From Deltaproteobacteria bacterium (GTDB lineage Bacteria; Desulfobacterota; Binatia; Binatales; Binataceae): a stretch of 43,496 nt of DNA. A model generated the notes under the pieces. That model saw only the letters and a list, made by a program, of their open reading frames with translations, made no database searches and was not told the origin of the DNA. Where the stretch lies: the NCBI GenBank assembly GCA_021799495.1, contig JAJZAI010000027.1:1-43496 (forward strand). Reading direction: 5' to 3'. Shown piece by piece: positions 1 through 7,105 of the stretch (positions are counted from its first letter, which is position 1; each line of letters starts with the position of its first letter). The translations under genes and the position numbers were made by a program.

Positions 1-108
1 GCAAGCTCCACCCCACTTCCACCTCCGCCTCGGGTCGTCCGCCCACGGCTCAGAATACCCCAATAACCTCGACCAAACCATTTATGAGACTGCTTCTAGG
101 CAATCAAA

Positions 109-140
109 GGCGGGAACGGCGGTTTAGCGCCGTTCCCGCC
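109..140 (-). terminator. Probable intrinsic terminator of the serine hydrolase gene
   Basis: A perfect 12-bp inverted repeat, GGCGGGAACGGC at 109-120 and its complement at 129-140, closes a short loop. Read on the minus strand it is followed by a short T run (CCTTTGATT). It lies about 75 bases past the stop of the minus-strand serine hydrolase gene. The T tract is weak, so termination is inferred. Confidence 0.5.
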
Positions 141-213
141 GCGTCTTACGCCATGCCCGGACGCGAAGCAAATCGCCGTCCCGGCCTTGCGGCGATCGGC
201 GCCGGCGCCGCAA

Positions 214-1380
214 TCACAAGGAAGCGTACAGCGCTTCGATCAGCCGCGCGGGCCGCGGATCGAGCAGCGGTTCATTGCCCATCTGATTCATAACGTAACC
301 GAATCCGATTTTGGCGTCGGGATCGGCGAAACCGATGGAGCCGCCGGCTCCCGGATGTCCGAACGCGCGCGGGTTCGGTCCCATCATCGCGCCCGGTTGC
401 GAAAGCATGAAGCCCAGGCCGAAGCGCGTGGTCAGCGGAAGCGCCGCGTCGGGACCGTATGATTGTTCAATATGGCATCGCTGGATCTCCGGCGGGCCGA
501 AAATTTTTACGCCATCGACTTCTCCGCCGCGTGCGAGAGTCCCATAGATGCGCGCGAGGGCGCGGGCATTGGCGTGGCCGTTGGCGCCCGGAATTTCGGC
601 GCCGCGCCAATCCCTGGAATTGGTCGTTTCCGGCGAGAACATCGTGGGCGGATTGAAAATCGCGGCGTAGCCCACCGACGACGGGTCTGCGGCGATGTCG
701 GCGAAAATATTGCGTTCGCCGGGCTTCGGCGCTGGGGCGTAGAGAATATCCGCAACCCGGGCGTCGAACTCCGGCCCGATTCCGATGTGAGCGTCCGCGT
801 CCAGAGGTTTGGCGATCTCGTCGCGGAAATAGGCGCCGAGGCTCTTCCCGCTGATGCGGCGGACAACCTCGCCGACCAGCCAGCCGAAGGTGATTGCGTG
901 GTAACCGTGCCGCGAGCCTGGCGGCCACCACGGTTCCTGCCGCGCCAGCTCGGTGGTTACCTTGTCCCAGTTGAAAAGATCCTCGTGCTTCAGCGGCGCG
1001 CGAATCGCGGCAAGTCCGGCGCGATGATTGAGCAGAGCGCTCACAGGTATCGCGGCTTTCCCGCCAACCGCGAATTCCGGCCAATATCTAGCGACCGGCG
1101 CATCGAGATCGAGTTTGCCCTGATCGGCCAGCCGATGCGCGCACATCGCGCACAATCCTTTGGTCGTGGACCAGACGTTCACAAGCGTGTCGCGGGTCCA
1201 TGGCCTCGTTCGATCCTGATTGGCGTGGCCGCCCCAAAGATCGATCAGGCCGCGGCCGTCGATCGTCACGGAAACGGCGGCGCCAACTTCCCCGTAATCC
1301 GCGAAGTTTGATACGAACGCGTCGCGGACACGCGCGAACCGTTCATCACAATGGCCGTGAACATCTACTTTCGTATCCAC
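214..1380 (-). CDS. Serine hydrolase, class C beta-lactamase / EstB-type esterase fold
   Basis: The product of about 388 aa belongs to the beta-lactamase-related serine hydrolases (COG1680), which are esterases, peptidases or lactamases. The SxxK nucleophile motif STTK is at about residues 71-74. A tyrosine in a GYHA segment near residue 160 fits the second catalytic motif. A GHPGAGGS segment near the C-terminus stands where the KTG/HxG motif normally lies. I chose a GTG start at 1380 because a GGAGG lies 8 bases upstream; a longer frame from 1455 adds 25 unconvincing residues. No signal peptide is evident, so the protein is probably cytoplasmic. The substrate cannot be told from sequence. 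It appears monocistronic, with a hairpin downstream. Confidence 0.85.
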   Translation of the reverse strand: MDTKVDVHGHCDERFARVRDAFVSNFADYGEVGAAVSVTIDGRGLIDLWGGHANQDRTRPWTRDTLVNVWSTTKGLCAMCAHRLADQGKLDLDAPVARYWPEFAVGGKAAIPVSALLNHRAGLAAIRAPLKHEDLFNWDKVTTELARQEPWWPPGSRHGYHAITFGWLVGEVVRRISGKSLGAYFRDEIAKPLDADAHIGIGPEFDARVADILYAPAPKPGERNIFADIAADPSSVGYAAIFNPPTMFSPETTNSRDWRGAEIPGANGHANARALARIYGTLARGGEVDGVKIFGPPEIQRCHIEQSYGPDAALPLTTRFGLGFMLSQPGAMMGPNPRAFGHPGAGGSIGFADPDAKIGFGYVMNQMGNEPLLDPRPARLIEALYASL

Positions 1381-1606
1381 ACGCGCTCGCCTCCAATCAT
1401 GTTTGTAATCATGGAATGCCGATGCAGAGTTGCATCGAATCGCCGCGCGTGGCAAACGTCCGCCCGGCCCGAATCAGATAATCAAGCATCGATGATGACG
1501 GGAATTCCGCGCGCGACAGCGAGGATTGCGGAATACCGCCGGATGGCGCCAGTCTGAAGCGGCGATACAGGACAAAAAATTCGGTCAGCCGATACGGGGA
1601 ATCCGG

Positions 1607-2266
1607 ATGAGCAAAATTTACGGTGAAAATCACAGGGACTTGCAGAACCGGTTCGATACCGTCCGGCTGGCCGATCGGGTTGAAGAATTGGTCGTGCGTC
1701 CGGATCTTCCGCCCGATCAGAAAGACTTCATCGAGAGCCGCGACATGTTCTTTCTCACGACCGTGGACCATCGCGGTTATCCCACCTGCTCCTACAAGGG
1801 CGGCGTTCCGGGATTCGTGAAGGTCCCGGATTCCAAATCGATTATTTTCCCGAATTACAACGGCAACGGGATGTTTCTATCGATGGGCAACATCATGACC
1901 AATGCGAAGGTCGGCCTGCTGTTCATCGACTTCGAGACGCCGCATCGCGTGCGCGTGCACGGCCTCGCCTCAATCGAAAAAGACGATCGCAAGCTTGCGG
2001 AGTTCGCCGGCGCGGAATTGCTGGTGCGCGTCGCCGTCACCGAAACTTTCATCAATTGTCCACGCTATGTTCACAAATATCAGCGGATCGAGACGTCCGG
2101 GTATGCGCCGGAAGCGGGTTGTCCCGCGCCGCCCGCACCGCAATGGAAACGAATCGACGCGATTCAAAATGCGTTGCCTGAGCACGAAAAGAATCTCGCC
2201 GACGAACTCGGCGGAACGATCACCTTCCAGGAATATGCGGCGCTCGTCGCCAAACGCGCGGGTTAG
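1607..2266 (+). CDS. Pyridoxamine 5'-phosphate oxidase-family flavoprotein
   Basis: The 219-aa protein has the split-barrel FMN-binding fold of the PNPOx-like family. The core runs from about residue 40 (DFIESRDMFFLTTVDHRGYP), through a G-x-P-G-F-V segment and a PNYNGNGMF stretch, to GLLFIDFE and RVRVHGLA. These match general 'pyridoxamine 5'-phosphate oxidase family' proteins annotated by homology as flavin reductases or stress-related oxidoreductases. True PdxH function is unlikely, because the C-terminal substrate-binding signature is not evident. The ATG at 1607 is preceded by GGGGA; upstream in-frame codons have no ribosome site. It stands alone between the divergent hydrolase and selC. 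Confidence 0.85.
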   Translation: MSKIYGENHRDLQNRFDTVRLADRVEELVVRPDLPPDQKDFIESRDMFFLTTVDHRGYPTCSYKGGVPGFVKVPDSKSIIFPNYNGNGMFLSMGNIMTNAKVGLLFIDFETPHRVRVHGLASIEKDDRKLAEFAGAELLVRVAVTETFINCPRYVHKYQRIETSGYAPEAGCPAPPAPQWKRIDAIQNALPEHEKNLADELGGTITFQEYAALVAKRAG

Positions 2267-2342
2267 CGAACGTCGTCCATAGCGTAAAGCTGAATGCGCG
2301 AATTACCCGCATCGTCCGGACGGCGCCGCGGCTGGAGATAAC

Positions 2343-2370
2343 TTGCGCGACAAATGCCCTGCTTTAAAAT
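2343..2370 (+). promoter_or_regulatory. Promoter of selC
   Basis: A -35-like TTGCGC at 2343-2348 and a -10-like TAAAAT at 2365-2370 are separated by 16 bases. The predicted start falls a few bases before the mature tRNA 5' end at 2381. It lies outside the integrated element, so the host promoter still drives the reconstituted tRNA gene. Confidence 0.6.
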
Positions 2371-2380
2371 CAAAATGCTC

Positions 2381-2476
2381 GGAGGAGGAAGGGGCCCGGT
2401 GGCCCCACCGGTCTTCAAAACCGGCCTGGCGGCTAATACTGTCGCCGGAGGGTTCGACTCCCTCCCCCCTCCGCCA
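2381..2476 (+). tRNA. selC: tRNA-Sec (anticodon UCA)
   Basis: This 96-nt gene folds as a bacterial selenocysteine tRNA. It has an 8-bp acceptor (2381-2388 with 2465-2472, one A2386-C2467 mismatch) and a 6-bp D stem (GGGGCC/GGCCCC) with a 4-nt loop. The anticodon stem CCGGU/ACCGG carries loop CUUCAAA (UCA at 2415-2417). There is a long variable arm, a T arm with UUCGACU, a G discriminator and encoded CCA. The 8-bp acceptor, 6-bp D stem and UCA anticodon are diagnostic. The gene is the left attachment site of an integrated element: everything from the anticodon loop to the 3' end was supplied by the element and is identical to the displaced half at 10084-10148, so function should be preserved. 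Confidence 0.97.
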
Positions 2477-2477
2477 T
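2413..2477 (+). repeat. Left attachment repeat, 3' part of selC
   Basis: This 65-bp sequence is identical to 10084-10148. It begins with the first nucleotide of the tRNA anticodon loop and ends one base past CCA; the flanking bases differ. This is the usual footprint of tyrosine recombinases that cross over at the anticodon loop. Confidence 0.95.
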
Positions 2478-2570
2478 TAGCTAAGTGCCTGATATTGCGA
2501 GGTTTTCTTGCTTTTGGCTCGATTTACAGAAAGCCGGACCGGGCCGTAAAATTCGACCCAATCCGGCATC

Positions 2571-2589
2571 TTGCTAACGGATTGCTAAC
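2571..2589 (+). promoter_or_regulatory. Probable integrase arm-type site, left
   Basis: TTGCTAACGGATTGCTAAC consists of two copies of TTGCTAAC separated by GGA, an 11-bp period. The identical 19-mer occurs in the same orientation at 9946-9964, and a close inverted version at 9449-9467. The site lies 94 bp inside the left repeat, between it and the integrase gene, as expected for arm sites of a lambda-type integrase. Confidence 0.7.
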
Positions 2590-2601
2590 CTGACCGCGCG
2601 G

Positions 2602-3750
2602 TCAAGAGTCGATGCCGAGCGCCCGAAGGTTAGCCTCGAAGGCGGCGGCGGCGGCTTCCTGCAGGTTCGGCAGGGCGTGCGAGTAGGTATCGAGCGTGAT
2701 TCCGACCGTCGCATGTCCAAGGCGCTCAGAGACGATTTTGGGATGCGTCCCGGCTTTGAGGAGAGCGGTCGCGTGATAGTGGCGGAGCATATGTAAGTGG
2801 GTTCGCACCCTGACGCGCGCCGCAAGCTCGATGAATTGGGTTGTGAACTTGCTCGGCTTCCACGGGCGGCCGTCCGGCTCGCAGAAAATCAGAGCATGCT
2901 CTTCGTAGCCTGCGCCCAAGGCAAGACGTTCAACGGCTTGTGCGGCGCGATGCTTCCGCAGGCCCGCGATCAGCGTCGGCGATAACGCGATCACGCGGCG
3001 GCCCTTCGCGGTTTTTGGCGACTTAAAGCTGAGGCCACTTATCGTCTCTTCGAGGGATTGGCGGATCGCCACTGTACCAGCGGTCATGTCGAGGTCGGAC
3101 CAGCGCAAAGCCAAAAGCTCGCCGCGCCTGACCCCGGTTCCGACGGCGATGAGAAGCGGCGCATAGAGCCGCGTGCTAATCGCGCCGTCAAGGAGCGCCC
3201 TAACCTGCTCATCGCTCGGGACTGCAAGCTCGCGCTGAGGCGGACGCGGCGGCTGAACGGCATCACACGGATTGACCGCGAGCAAGCGCCAAGCCACGGC
3301 TTGCCGGAGAGCTTCCCGGAGCACGCGATGATGATGGAGCACGGTCCGTGGATTCAACCCGCCCTTCCCGTCGCGGCGGCCGGATTCGAGGGCTTGCGCG
3401 TAGTAGCCCTGAATCGCAAGCGGCTGAAGGCGGGTGAGCGGGATTTGTCCAAGCGCCGGGATAAGATGTTTGCGGACGATCTCCGAGTAGCGCTCGAAGG
3501 TCTTGCCCGCGACGCGAGTTTGCACAAAGGCGAGCCACTGTTCGATATACTCGGCAAAGCTCAGCCTAGAGGGCTCGACAAAGCTCCCTCTGTGGCGCTC
3601 GTGTAGCAAGCGGGCAAGCTCGCGCTCGGCATCACGGCGCGTGCCTTTGATCGTGATCCATTTTTGCCGCCGCTTGCCGGCCGCATCACGATCGAGGTCG
3701 ATGACGATCGTCCAAGCCGATTCACTGCGCTTCACTAAATGCCCTTGCAT
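2602..3750 (-). CDS. Tyrosine-type site-specific integrase
   Basis: The 382-aa protein catalyses integration and excision of the element at selC. An AP2-like N-terminal arm-binding region (residues 1-60) is followed by a SAM-like core-binding domain (about 63-160) and the catalytic domain (about 175-362). The catalytic residues are visible: R208 in GVRRGE, the HxxR motif H320/R323 in HMLRH, H346 in GHATVG, and the nucleophile Y356 in LDTYSH. The ATG at 3750 follows GGGGAAG, which lies in the last codons of the upstream zinc-finger gene, with 2 bases between stop and start. The two genes are therefore co-transcribed and probably translationally coupled. A longer frame running upstream to 4173 is not credible. 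Confidence 0.96.
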   Translation of the reverse strand: MQGHLVKRSESAWTIVIDLDRDAAGKRRQKWITIKGTRRDAERELARLLHERHRGSFVEPSRLSFAEYIEQWLAFVQTRVAGKTFERYSEIVRKHLIPALGQIPLTRLQPLAIQGYYAQALESGRRDGKGGLNPRTVLHHHRVLREALRQAVAWRLLAVNPCDAVQPPRPPQRELAVPSDEQVRALLDGAISTRLYAPLLIAVGTGVRRGELLALRWSDLDMTAGTVAIRQSLEETISGLSFKSPKTAKGRRVIALSPTLIAGLRKHRAAQAVERLALGAGYEEHALIFCEPDGRPWKPSKFTTQFIELAARVRVRTHLHMLRHYHATALLKAGTHPKIVSERLGHATVGITLDTYSHALPNLQEAAAAAFEANLRALGIDS

Positions 3751-3752
3751 GG

Positions 3753-4361
3753 TTACTTCCCCTGCCGGCCGTGGCCGGCCGCTTTTCGCGCCGCGCGCGA
3801 CCAGCGTCTCCAGGTGCAAGCCGCCGAACAGCGCCGCGCGGTATTTCCGCGCGAACGATCCACGAAAACCTTGCCGCAAAACTCGCACACTTTCGCTCGG
3901 ACGCCTTTCGGGTTTAGAAAGAGATCGACGTACAAGAGCAGCGCGAGGCTGCCGGCGACATGATCGACGCGAAGCTGTGGTCCGCTGATTACAACTGAGC
4001 GAGTACGCGCAATATCGACGCCAAAGCCGCGAATCTGGAGCGGGACCGGAACGTCGGCAAGCTCGTTGAAGAGCCGCACAGCCTCGGGCGGAAGCCACAG
4101 CACGCGCTCGCCCTTGCCCCGAGCGGCCGTCCGCGCCGCAACCTGGCGAACGATCGCGTCGGCCTTCGCCCAAAGCGGAAAAACGCGGGGCGCGTGATCG
4201 CGCGTCGCCTCAAGATGCAGCCGGATCGTCTGGAGTAGCGCCTCGAGGCGCCGGTAATCGTCGCCCGCGAGAAAGCCGATCTCCGCGCTGGCGGCCGTTG
4301 GACCGCCGCGTACAAAGCTAACGTTTTTAGCTTGCTCCCGTTTTCGCCGTCCCGCCATCAT
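3753..4361 (-). CDS. CGNR-type zinc-finger protein encoded with the integrase
   Basis: This 202-aa protein has a basic N-terminus, a helical middle and a C-terminal treble-clef-like zinc motif, C-x2-C-x13-C-x3-C (CEFCGKVF...RRCSAAC). This resembles the CGNR zinc finger found in ABATE-domain regulators, though the CGNR tetrapeptide itself is not conserved. A DNA-binding regulatory role in integration or gene control is inferred. Two adjacent ATGs (4361 and 4358) could serve as start; AAGGCG lies just upstream. It is the first gene of the minus-strand operon and its stop is 2 bases before the integrase start. The promoter lies in the 68-bp divergent gap with the twin TGTACA sites. Confidence 0.8.
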   Translation of the reverse strand: MMAGRRKREQAKNVSFVRGGPTAASAEIGFLAGDDYRRLEALLQTIRLHLEATRDHAPRVFPLWAKADAIVRQVAARTAARGKGERVLWLPPEAVRLFNELADVPVPLQIRGFGVDIARTRSVVISGPQLRVDHVAGSLALLLYVDLFLNPKGVRAKVCEFCGKVFVDRSRGNTARRCSAACTWRRWSRAARKAAGHGRQGK

Positions 4362-4368
4362 CTTACGC

Positions 4369-4405
4369 CTTGTACAAATCTAACAATGATGTCTTGTACA
4401 GTCAA
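4369..4405 (-). promoter_or_regulatory. Integrase-operon promoter with twin TGTACA operators
   Basis: On the minus strand, -35 TTGACT (4405-4400) and -10 TAGATT (4382-4377) are separated by exactly 17 bases. The palindromic hexamer TGTACA, within CTTGTACA, occurs at 4369-4376 and again at 4393-4400, 24 bp apart. One copy sits at the transcription start and the other overlaps the -35. This suggests a repressor clamping the int promoter; the AlpA-like or CGNR protein are candidates. Confidence 0.6.
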
Positions 4406-4429
4406 GCAGCCGCGGCTAGGAAAAGACAT

Positions 4430-4627
4430 ATGAACGCACAGGCCATAACGAACGAACGGGTATGCTTGACGATCGAGGAAGCTCGCCGCTTGCTCGGCAT
4501 CGGCCGCTCGCAGGCGTATGCGGCGGCCCGCTCCGGCGAACTTCCGACGGTGCGGATCGGCAAGCGCCTGCTGGTCCCTCGCATCGCCCTCGAGCGGATG
4601 CTCGAGCGCGCCGGTGACGCGCGATGA
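4430..4627 (+). CDS. AlpA/excisionase-like helix-turn-helix protein
   Basis: The product of about 65 aa has a MerR-like winged HTH of the HTH_17/AlpA type: CLTIEEARRLLGIGRSQAY for the helix-turn-helix, then LPTVRIGKRLLVPRIALERML for the wing and last helix. Such proteins act as excisionases or as transcriptional activators of int and rep genes in P4-like elements and PICIs. The ATG at 4430 has AGGAAAAG upstream; an upstream in-frame TTG at 4370 lies inside the operator and is unlikely. It is divergent from the int operon, and its stop overlaps the next start (ATGA). Confidence 0.88.
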   Translation: MNAQAITNERVCLTIEEARRLLGIGRSQAYAAARSGELPTVRIGKRLLVPRIALERMLERAGDAR

Positions 4628-6291
4628 GCGCCGCGAACGAGCAGGCGGGCGCGGCGGCGAAGCTCCACGAGCTGGCGCGCCAAGTCGGCGAGTTGTTTTC
4701 GTTGGGCGCGACCGCCGACGATGCGGTCGGCGACTTGACGTTGCCGGCGATGAAAATGGGGATCGACCAGGCCGAAGCCGAACGGCTGGTCCGGCAGTTC
4801 TACGCGATCGAAGAGTCGCGCGAAACCCCTGCGGAATCGATCGCGCGGCTGGCGCGGCTGTCGCCGCTCGACTACGAGCGCTCGCGGGCGGGCGAAGCCA
4901 AACGGCTCGGGATGCGCGCGTCCGTGCTCGATCGCGAGGTCGAAAAGGTGCGCCCGAAAACCGCCGCAGCCGCTCCTGGAGCCGCCGATTCAATTGCGCC
5001 GCCGCCGCCCGTGCCGTGGCCCGAGCCGATTGAGGCGGGCGCCGTGCTCGACGAACTGCACGATTTTCTCGGGCGATTTATCATCGTCGATCAGCACGCG
5101 CTAACGGCGATCGCGTTGTGGATCGCGTGGACGCACGCCTTCCCGATCGCGGAAACCTCACCACGGCTCGCGATCCTCAGTCCGACAAAACGTTGCGGCA
5201 AAACCCGGCTGCTCGAATTATTATCGTTGCTCTGTCCGAGCGCGATTGCTGCCTCAAACCTAACCCCAAGCGCCGTTTTTCGCGTCATCGATCAATCCAC
5301 TTGCGTGCTCCTCCTGGACGAAGCCGACACCCTTAACGCCCACGAAAACGGCGAGCTGCGCGGGCTGTTAAATTCCGGCCATACTCGCGGGAGCGCCTAT
5401 GTCATCCGGTCGATACCGACGGCCGATGGCAACTACCAGCCAAAACGTTTCTCAACGTGGGCCGCAATCGCTACGGCGGCGATTGGAAGGCTCCCCGACA
5501 CTTGGATTGACCGCTCGATTGGAATTAGCATGCGGCGCAAACTGCCGGCGCAGCCCGTCGAGCGCTTAACTCGCGCGAACATCCGCGCCCGCGCCGACGC
5601 CAACCGGCTGGCCGCGAAGCTCGCCCGCCTTGCGGCCGACAACCTCGACGCGCTCCGCAGCGCGAATCCTGAGCCGCCGGCGCTCGATTCCGACCGCGCG
5701 ATCGATAACTGGGCGGAACTTTTGCGCGTCGCCGATTTGGCTGGCCCAGACTGGAGCGCGAGAGCGCGCGCCGCGGCCGTCGCGCTCGAATCCGTAGGCC
5801 GCGAGGCCGACGATTCCCTAGCCGCCAAGCTGCTCAGCGATATAGCAGCAATTTTTGACGCGCAGCCCGAACGCGAGTCGATCGGCTCGGCGGAGCTGGT
5901 CGATGCCCTCAACTCGCTGGAGCTATCGCCCTGGTCAACGATTTCCCGGGGTAAGCCGCTTACCGCCGCACGCCTCGCGCGGATGCTCCGACAGTTTGAC
6001 ATTTTTCCGAGGAAGACCGCAGCCCGAAACGAGTACGTCAAGGCCGATTTCGATGCAGCATTCACTAGCTATCTGACCCCTCCCCCCTTTCAAAGTTCCA
6101 AGGCTCCACAAACCCTTGCCGCTGTAGGACGAAATGACGATCTCGAAGTTCCATCCGATGGAACCTTGAAAAGCGCACAAACCCCTTCTCCGCGTAAGCG
6201 CAGTGGAGCTTTGGAGCTTTCACAGGGGGATATGGACGTTGCTCACGTTGATCGCGCCGCACCCGAAACGGAGGCGCGGGAGCTTTTTTGA
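4624..6291 (+). CDS. DUF3631-type P-loop ATPase, putative replication protein
   Basis: The product of 555 aa has an N-terminal region containing a segment typical of phage primase-helicase proteins (SPLDYER...EAKRLGMRASVLDREV, about 80-106). A linker rich in Ala and Pro follows. The P-loop domain has Walker A SPTKRCGKT at 186-194 and Walker B VLLLDEAD at 228-235, with N and R residues of a helicase-like core after it (LLNSGHTRGSA). The rest matches the general DUF3631 layout of phage and mobile-element proteins. Helicase activity for element replication is inferred. The last 70 codons hold nested inverted repeats at the DNA level. The start overlaps the AlpA-like stop by 4 bases, and the next gene starts on its stop codon. 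Confidence 0.82.
   Translation: MSAANEQAGAAAKLHELARQVGELFSLGATADDAVGDLTLPAMKMGIDQAEAERLVRQFYAIEESRETPAESIARLARLSPLDYERSRAGEAKRLGMRASVLDREVEKVRPKTAAAAPGAADSIAPPPPVPWPEPIEAGAVLDELHDFLGRFIIVDQHALTAIALWIAWTHAFPIAETSPRLAILSPTKRCGKTRLLELLSLLCPSAIAASNLTPSAVFRVIDQSTCVLLLDEADTLNAHENGELRGLLNSGHTRGSAYVIRSIPTADGNYQPKRFSTWAAIATAAIGRLPDTWIDRSIGISMRRKLPAQPVERLTRANIRARADANRLAAKLARLAADNLDALRSANPEPPALDSDRAIDNWAELLRVADLAGPDWSARARAAAVALESVGREADDSLAAKLLSDIAAIFDAQPERESIGSAELVDALNSLELSPWSTISRGKPLTAARLARMLRQFDIFPRKTAARNEYVKADFDAAFTSYLTPPPFQSSKAPQTLAAVGRNDDLEVPSDGTLKSAQTPSPRKRSGALELSQGDMDVAHVDRAAPETEARELF
6087..6225 (+). repeat. Nested inverted repeats at the 3' end of the DUF3631 gene
   Basis: An outer arm at 6087-6109 (core CAAAGTTCCAAGGCTCC) is complementary to 6203-6225 (GTGGAGCTTTGGAGCTTT). 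Sixteen of the first 18 positions match, and both differences would be G-U pairs in RNA. Inside it sits a second hairpin, GTTCCA at 6148-6153 with TGGAAC at 6159-6164, which reuses the AAGTTCCA unit of the outer arm. Thus two direct copies are followed by two inverted copies, all within coding sequence. Confidence 0.7.
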
Positions 6292-6794
6292 TGGACCCGG
6301 CCCTCGAAACGATCATCAACTCATTGGGCGGGCGGGGTATCCGCCTCTACCCGGCGGGCGACAAGCTCGCGGTCGAACCGGCGGATCGGCTGACCGACCA
6401 GGACCGCGTTTTGCTCCGCAAGCACCGCGATAGCCTGCTCGCGCTGCTCAGCGCGCCGGAGAACCGCGAGCCTGCCACCGCGCCCGCGATCGGCGAGTCG
6501 ATCCCGCCCTTGCCGATCGACCTCAGCAGGATCGCCGACGCCATCGCGCGCAATCCGCGTAGCCCGTTTCTCAACGATTTGGCGCTCGTAGTTTTCGTCC
6601 GGGGCGCCATCGGCGCCGCCCGCGCCATCGCCGATTTGCCCGAGGCCGCCCGGCCCGCAGCGCGGCTTCGCTGTCTCGGGCTGCAGCATAGGATCGTCGC
6701 CGCCATCACCGGCGCCGATTACGCGGCCGCCTACGCGCTGGCCGACGCCCTGATCAGGCTGCCGGACGAGCTGGCGGAGCTGGCGCCACAGTGA
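6291..6794 (+). CDS. Unknown protein with N-terminal TubC_N-like docking domain
   Basis: This 167-aa protein has residues 1-55 resembling the TubC N-terminal docking domain: L-x2-I-I-N-x-L-x2-R-G-I-x-L, then GDKLAVEP, then LTDQDRVLLRKHRDSLLALL. That fold was defined at termini of NRPS/PKS subunits, where it mediates protein-protein contact, but TubC_N-related proteins also occur in phages and plasmids. The remaining 110 residues are alpha-helical and Ala-rich, and I do not recognise them. The ATG at 6291 shares its A with the upstream TGA. A partner-binding role is inferred; the downstream protein at 7106 carries a similar module at its C-terminus. Confidence 0.75.
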   Translation: MDPALETIINSLGGRGIRLYPAGDKLAVEPADRLTDQDRVLLRKHRDSLLALLSAPENREPATAPAIGESIPPLPIDLSRIADAIARNPRSPFLNDLALVVFVRGAIGAARAIADLPEAARPAARLRCLGLQHRIVAAITGADYAAAYALADALIRLPDELAELAPQ

Positions 6795-6802
6795 GGTTAA
6801 TC

Positions 6803-7090
6803 ATGACTGACCAACAACTTTCCCAGCTTGTTGACCTGCTTTTCGAGATTCGTCACTGCCGTAAAGTTTTTCTGCTTGGCGACTTCGACATCGGCCGATG
6901 GGATCGCTTCGCCGACAGCGTGCGGTCCGATTTCCGCGCGCATCGCGACGATCCGGCCGCGATTCTGCCGGCCCTGATTCAGCGCGCGCGCAGTTTTCGC
7001 GCCGAACTTCAGATCGAGCGCGCGCGTATGCTGCGGGCGCTCAAGGTTCCGGGTTCGGATACCGCATATCAGTTGGACGAAACGCAATAG
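6803..7090 (+). CDS. Small unknown protein of the element
   Basis: The product is 95 aa, starting MTDQQLSQLVDLLFEIRHC, and is predicted mainly helical with a mixed charged C-terminus. I do not recognise the family. The ATG at 6803 is preceded by GTGAGG at a good distance, and the gene starts 8 bases after the upstream stop. The same GTGAGGTT leader recurs before the next gene, so both belong to one translationally organised operon. Confidence 0.65.
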   Translation: MTDQQLSQLVDLLFEIRHCRKVFLLGDFDIGRWDRFADSVRSDFRAHRDDPAAILPALIQRARSFRAELQIERARMLRALKVPGSDTAYQLDETQ

Positions 7091-7105
7091 CAAGTGAGGT
7101 TTCCC

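Noticed and set aside
463-1311. Long plus-strand frame opposite the serine hydrolase
   Set aside because: It is an antisense shadow. The minus strand carries SxxK and other family motifs, and such open antisense frames are expected in GC-rich DNA.
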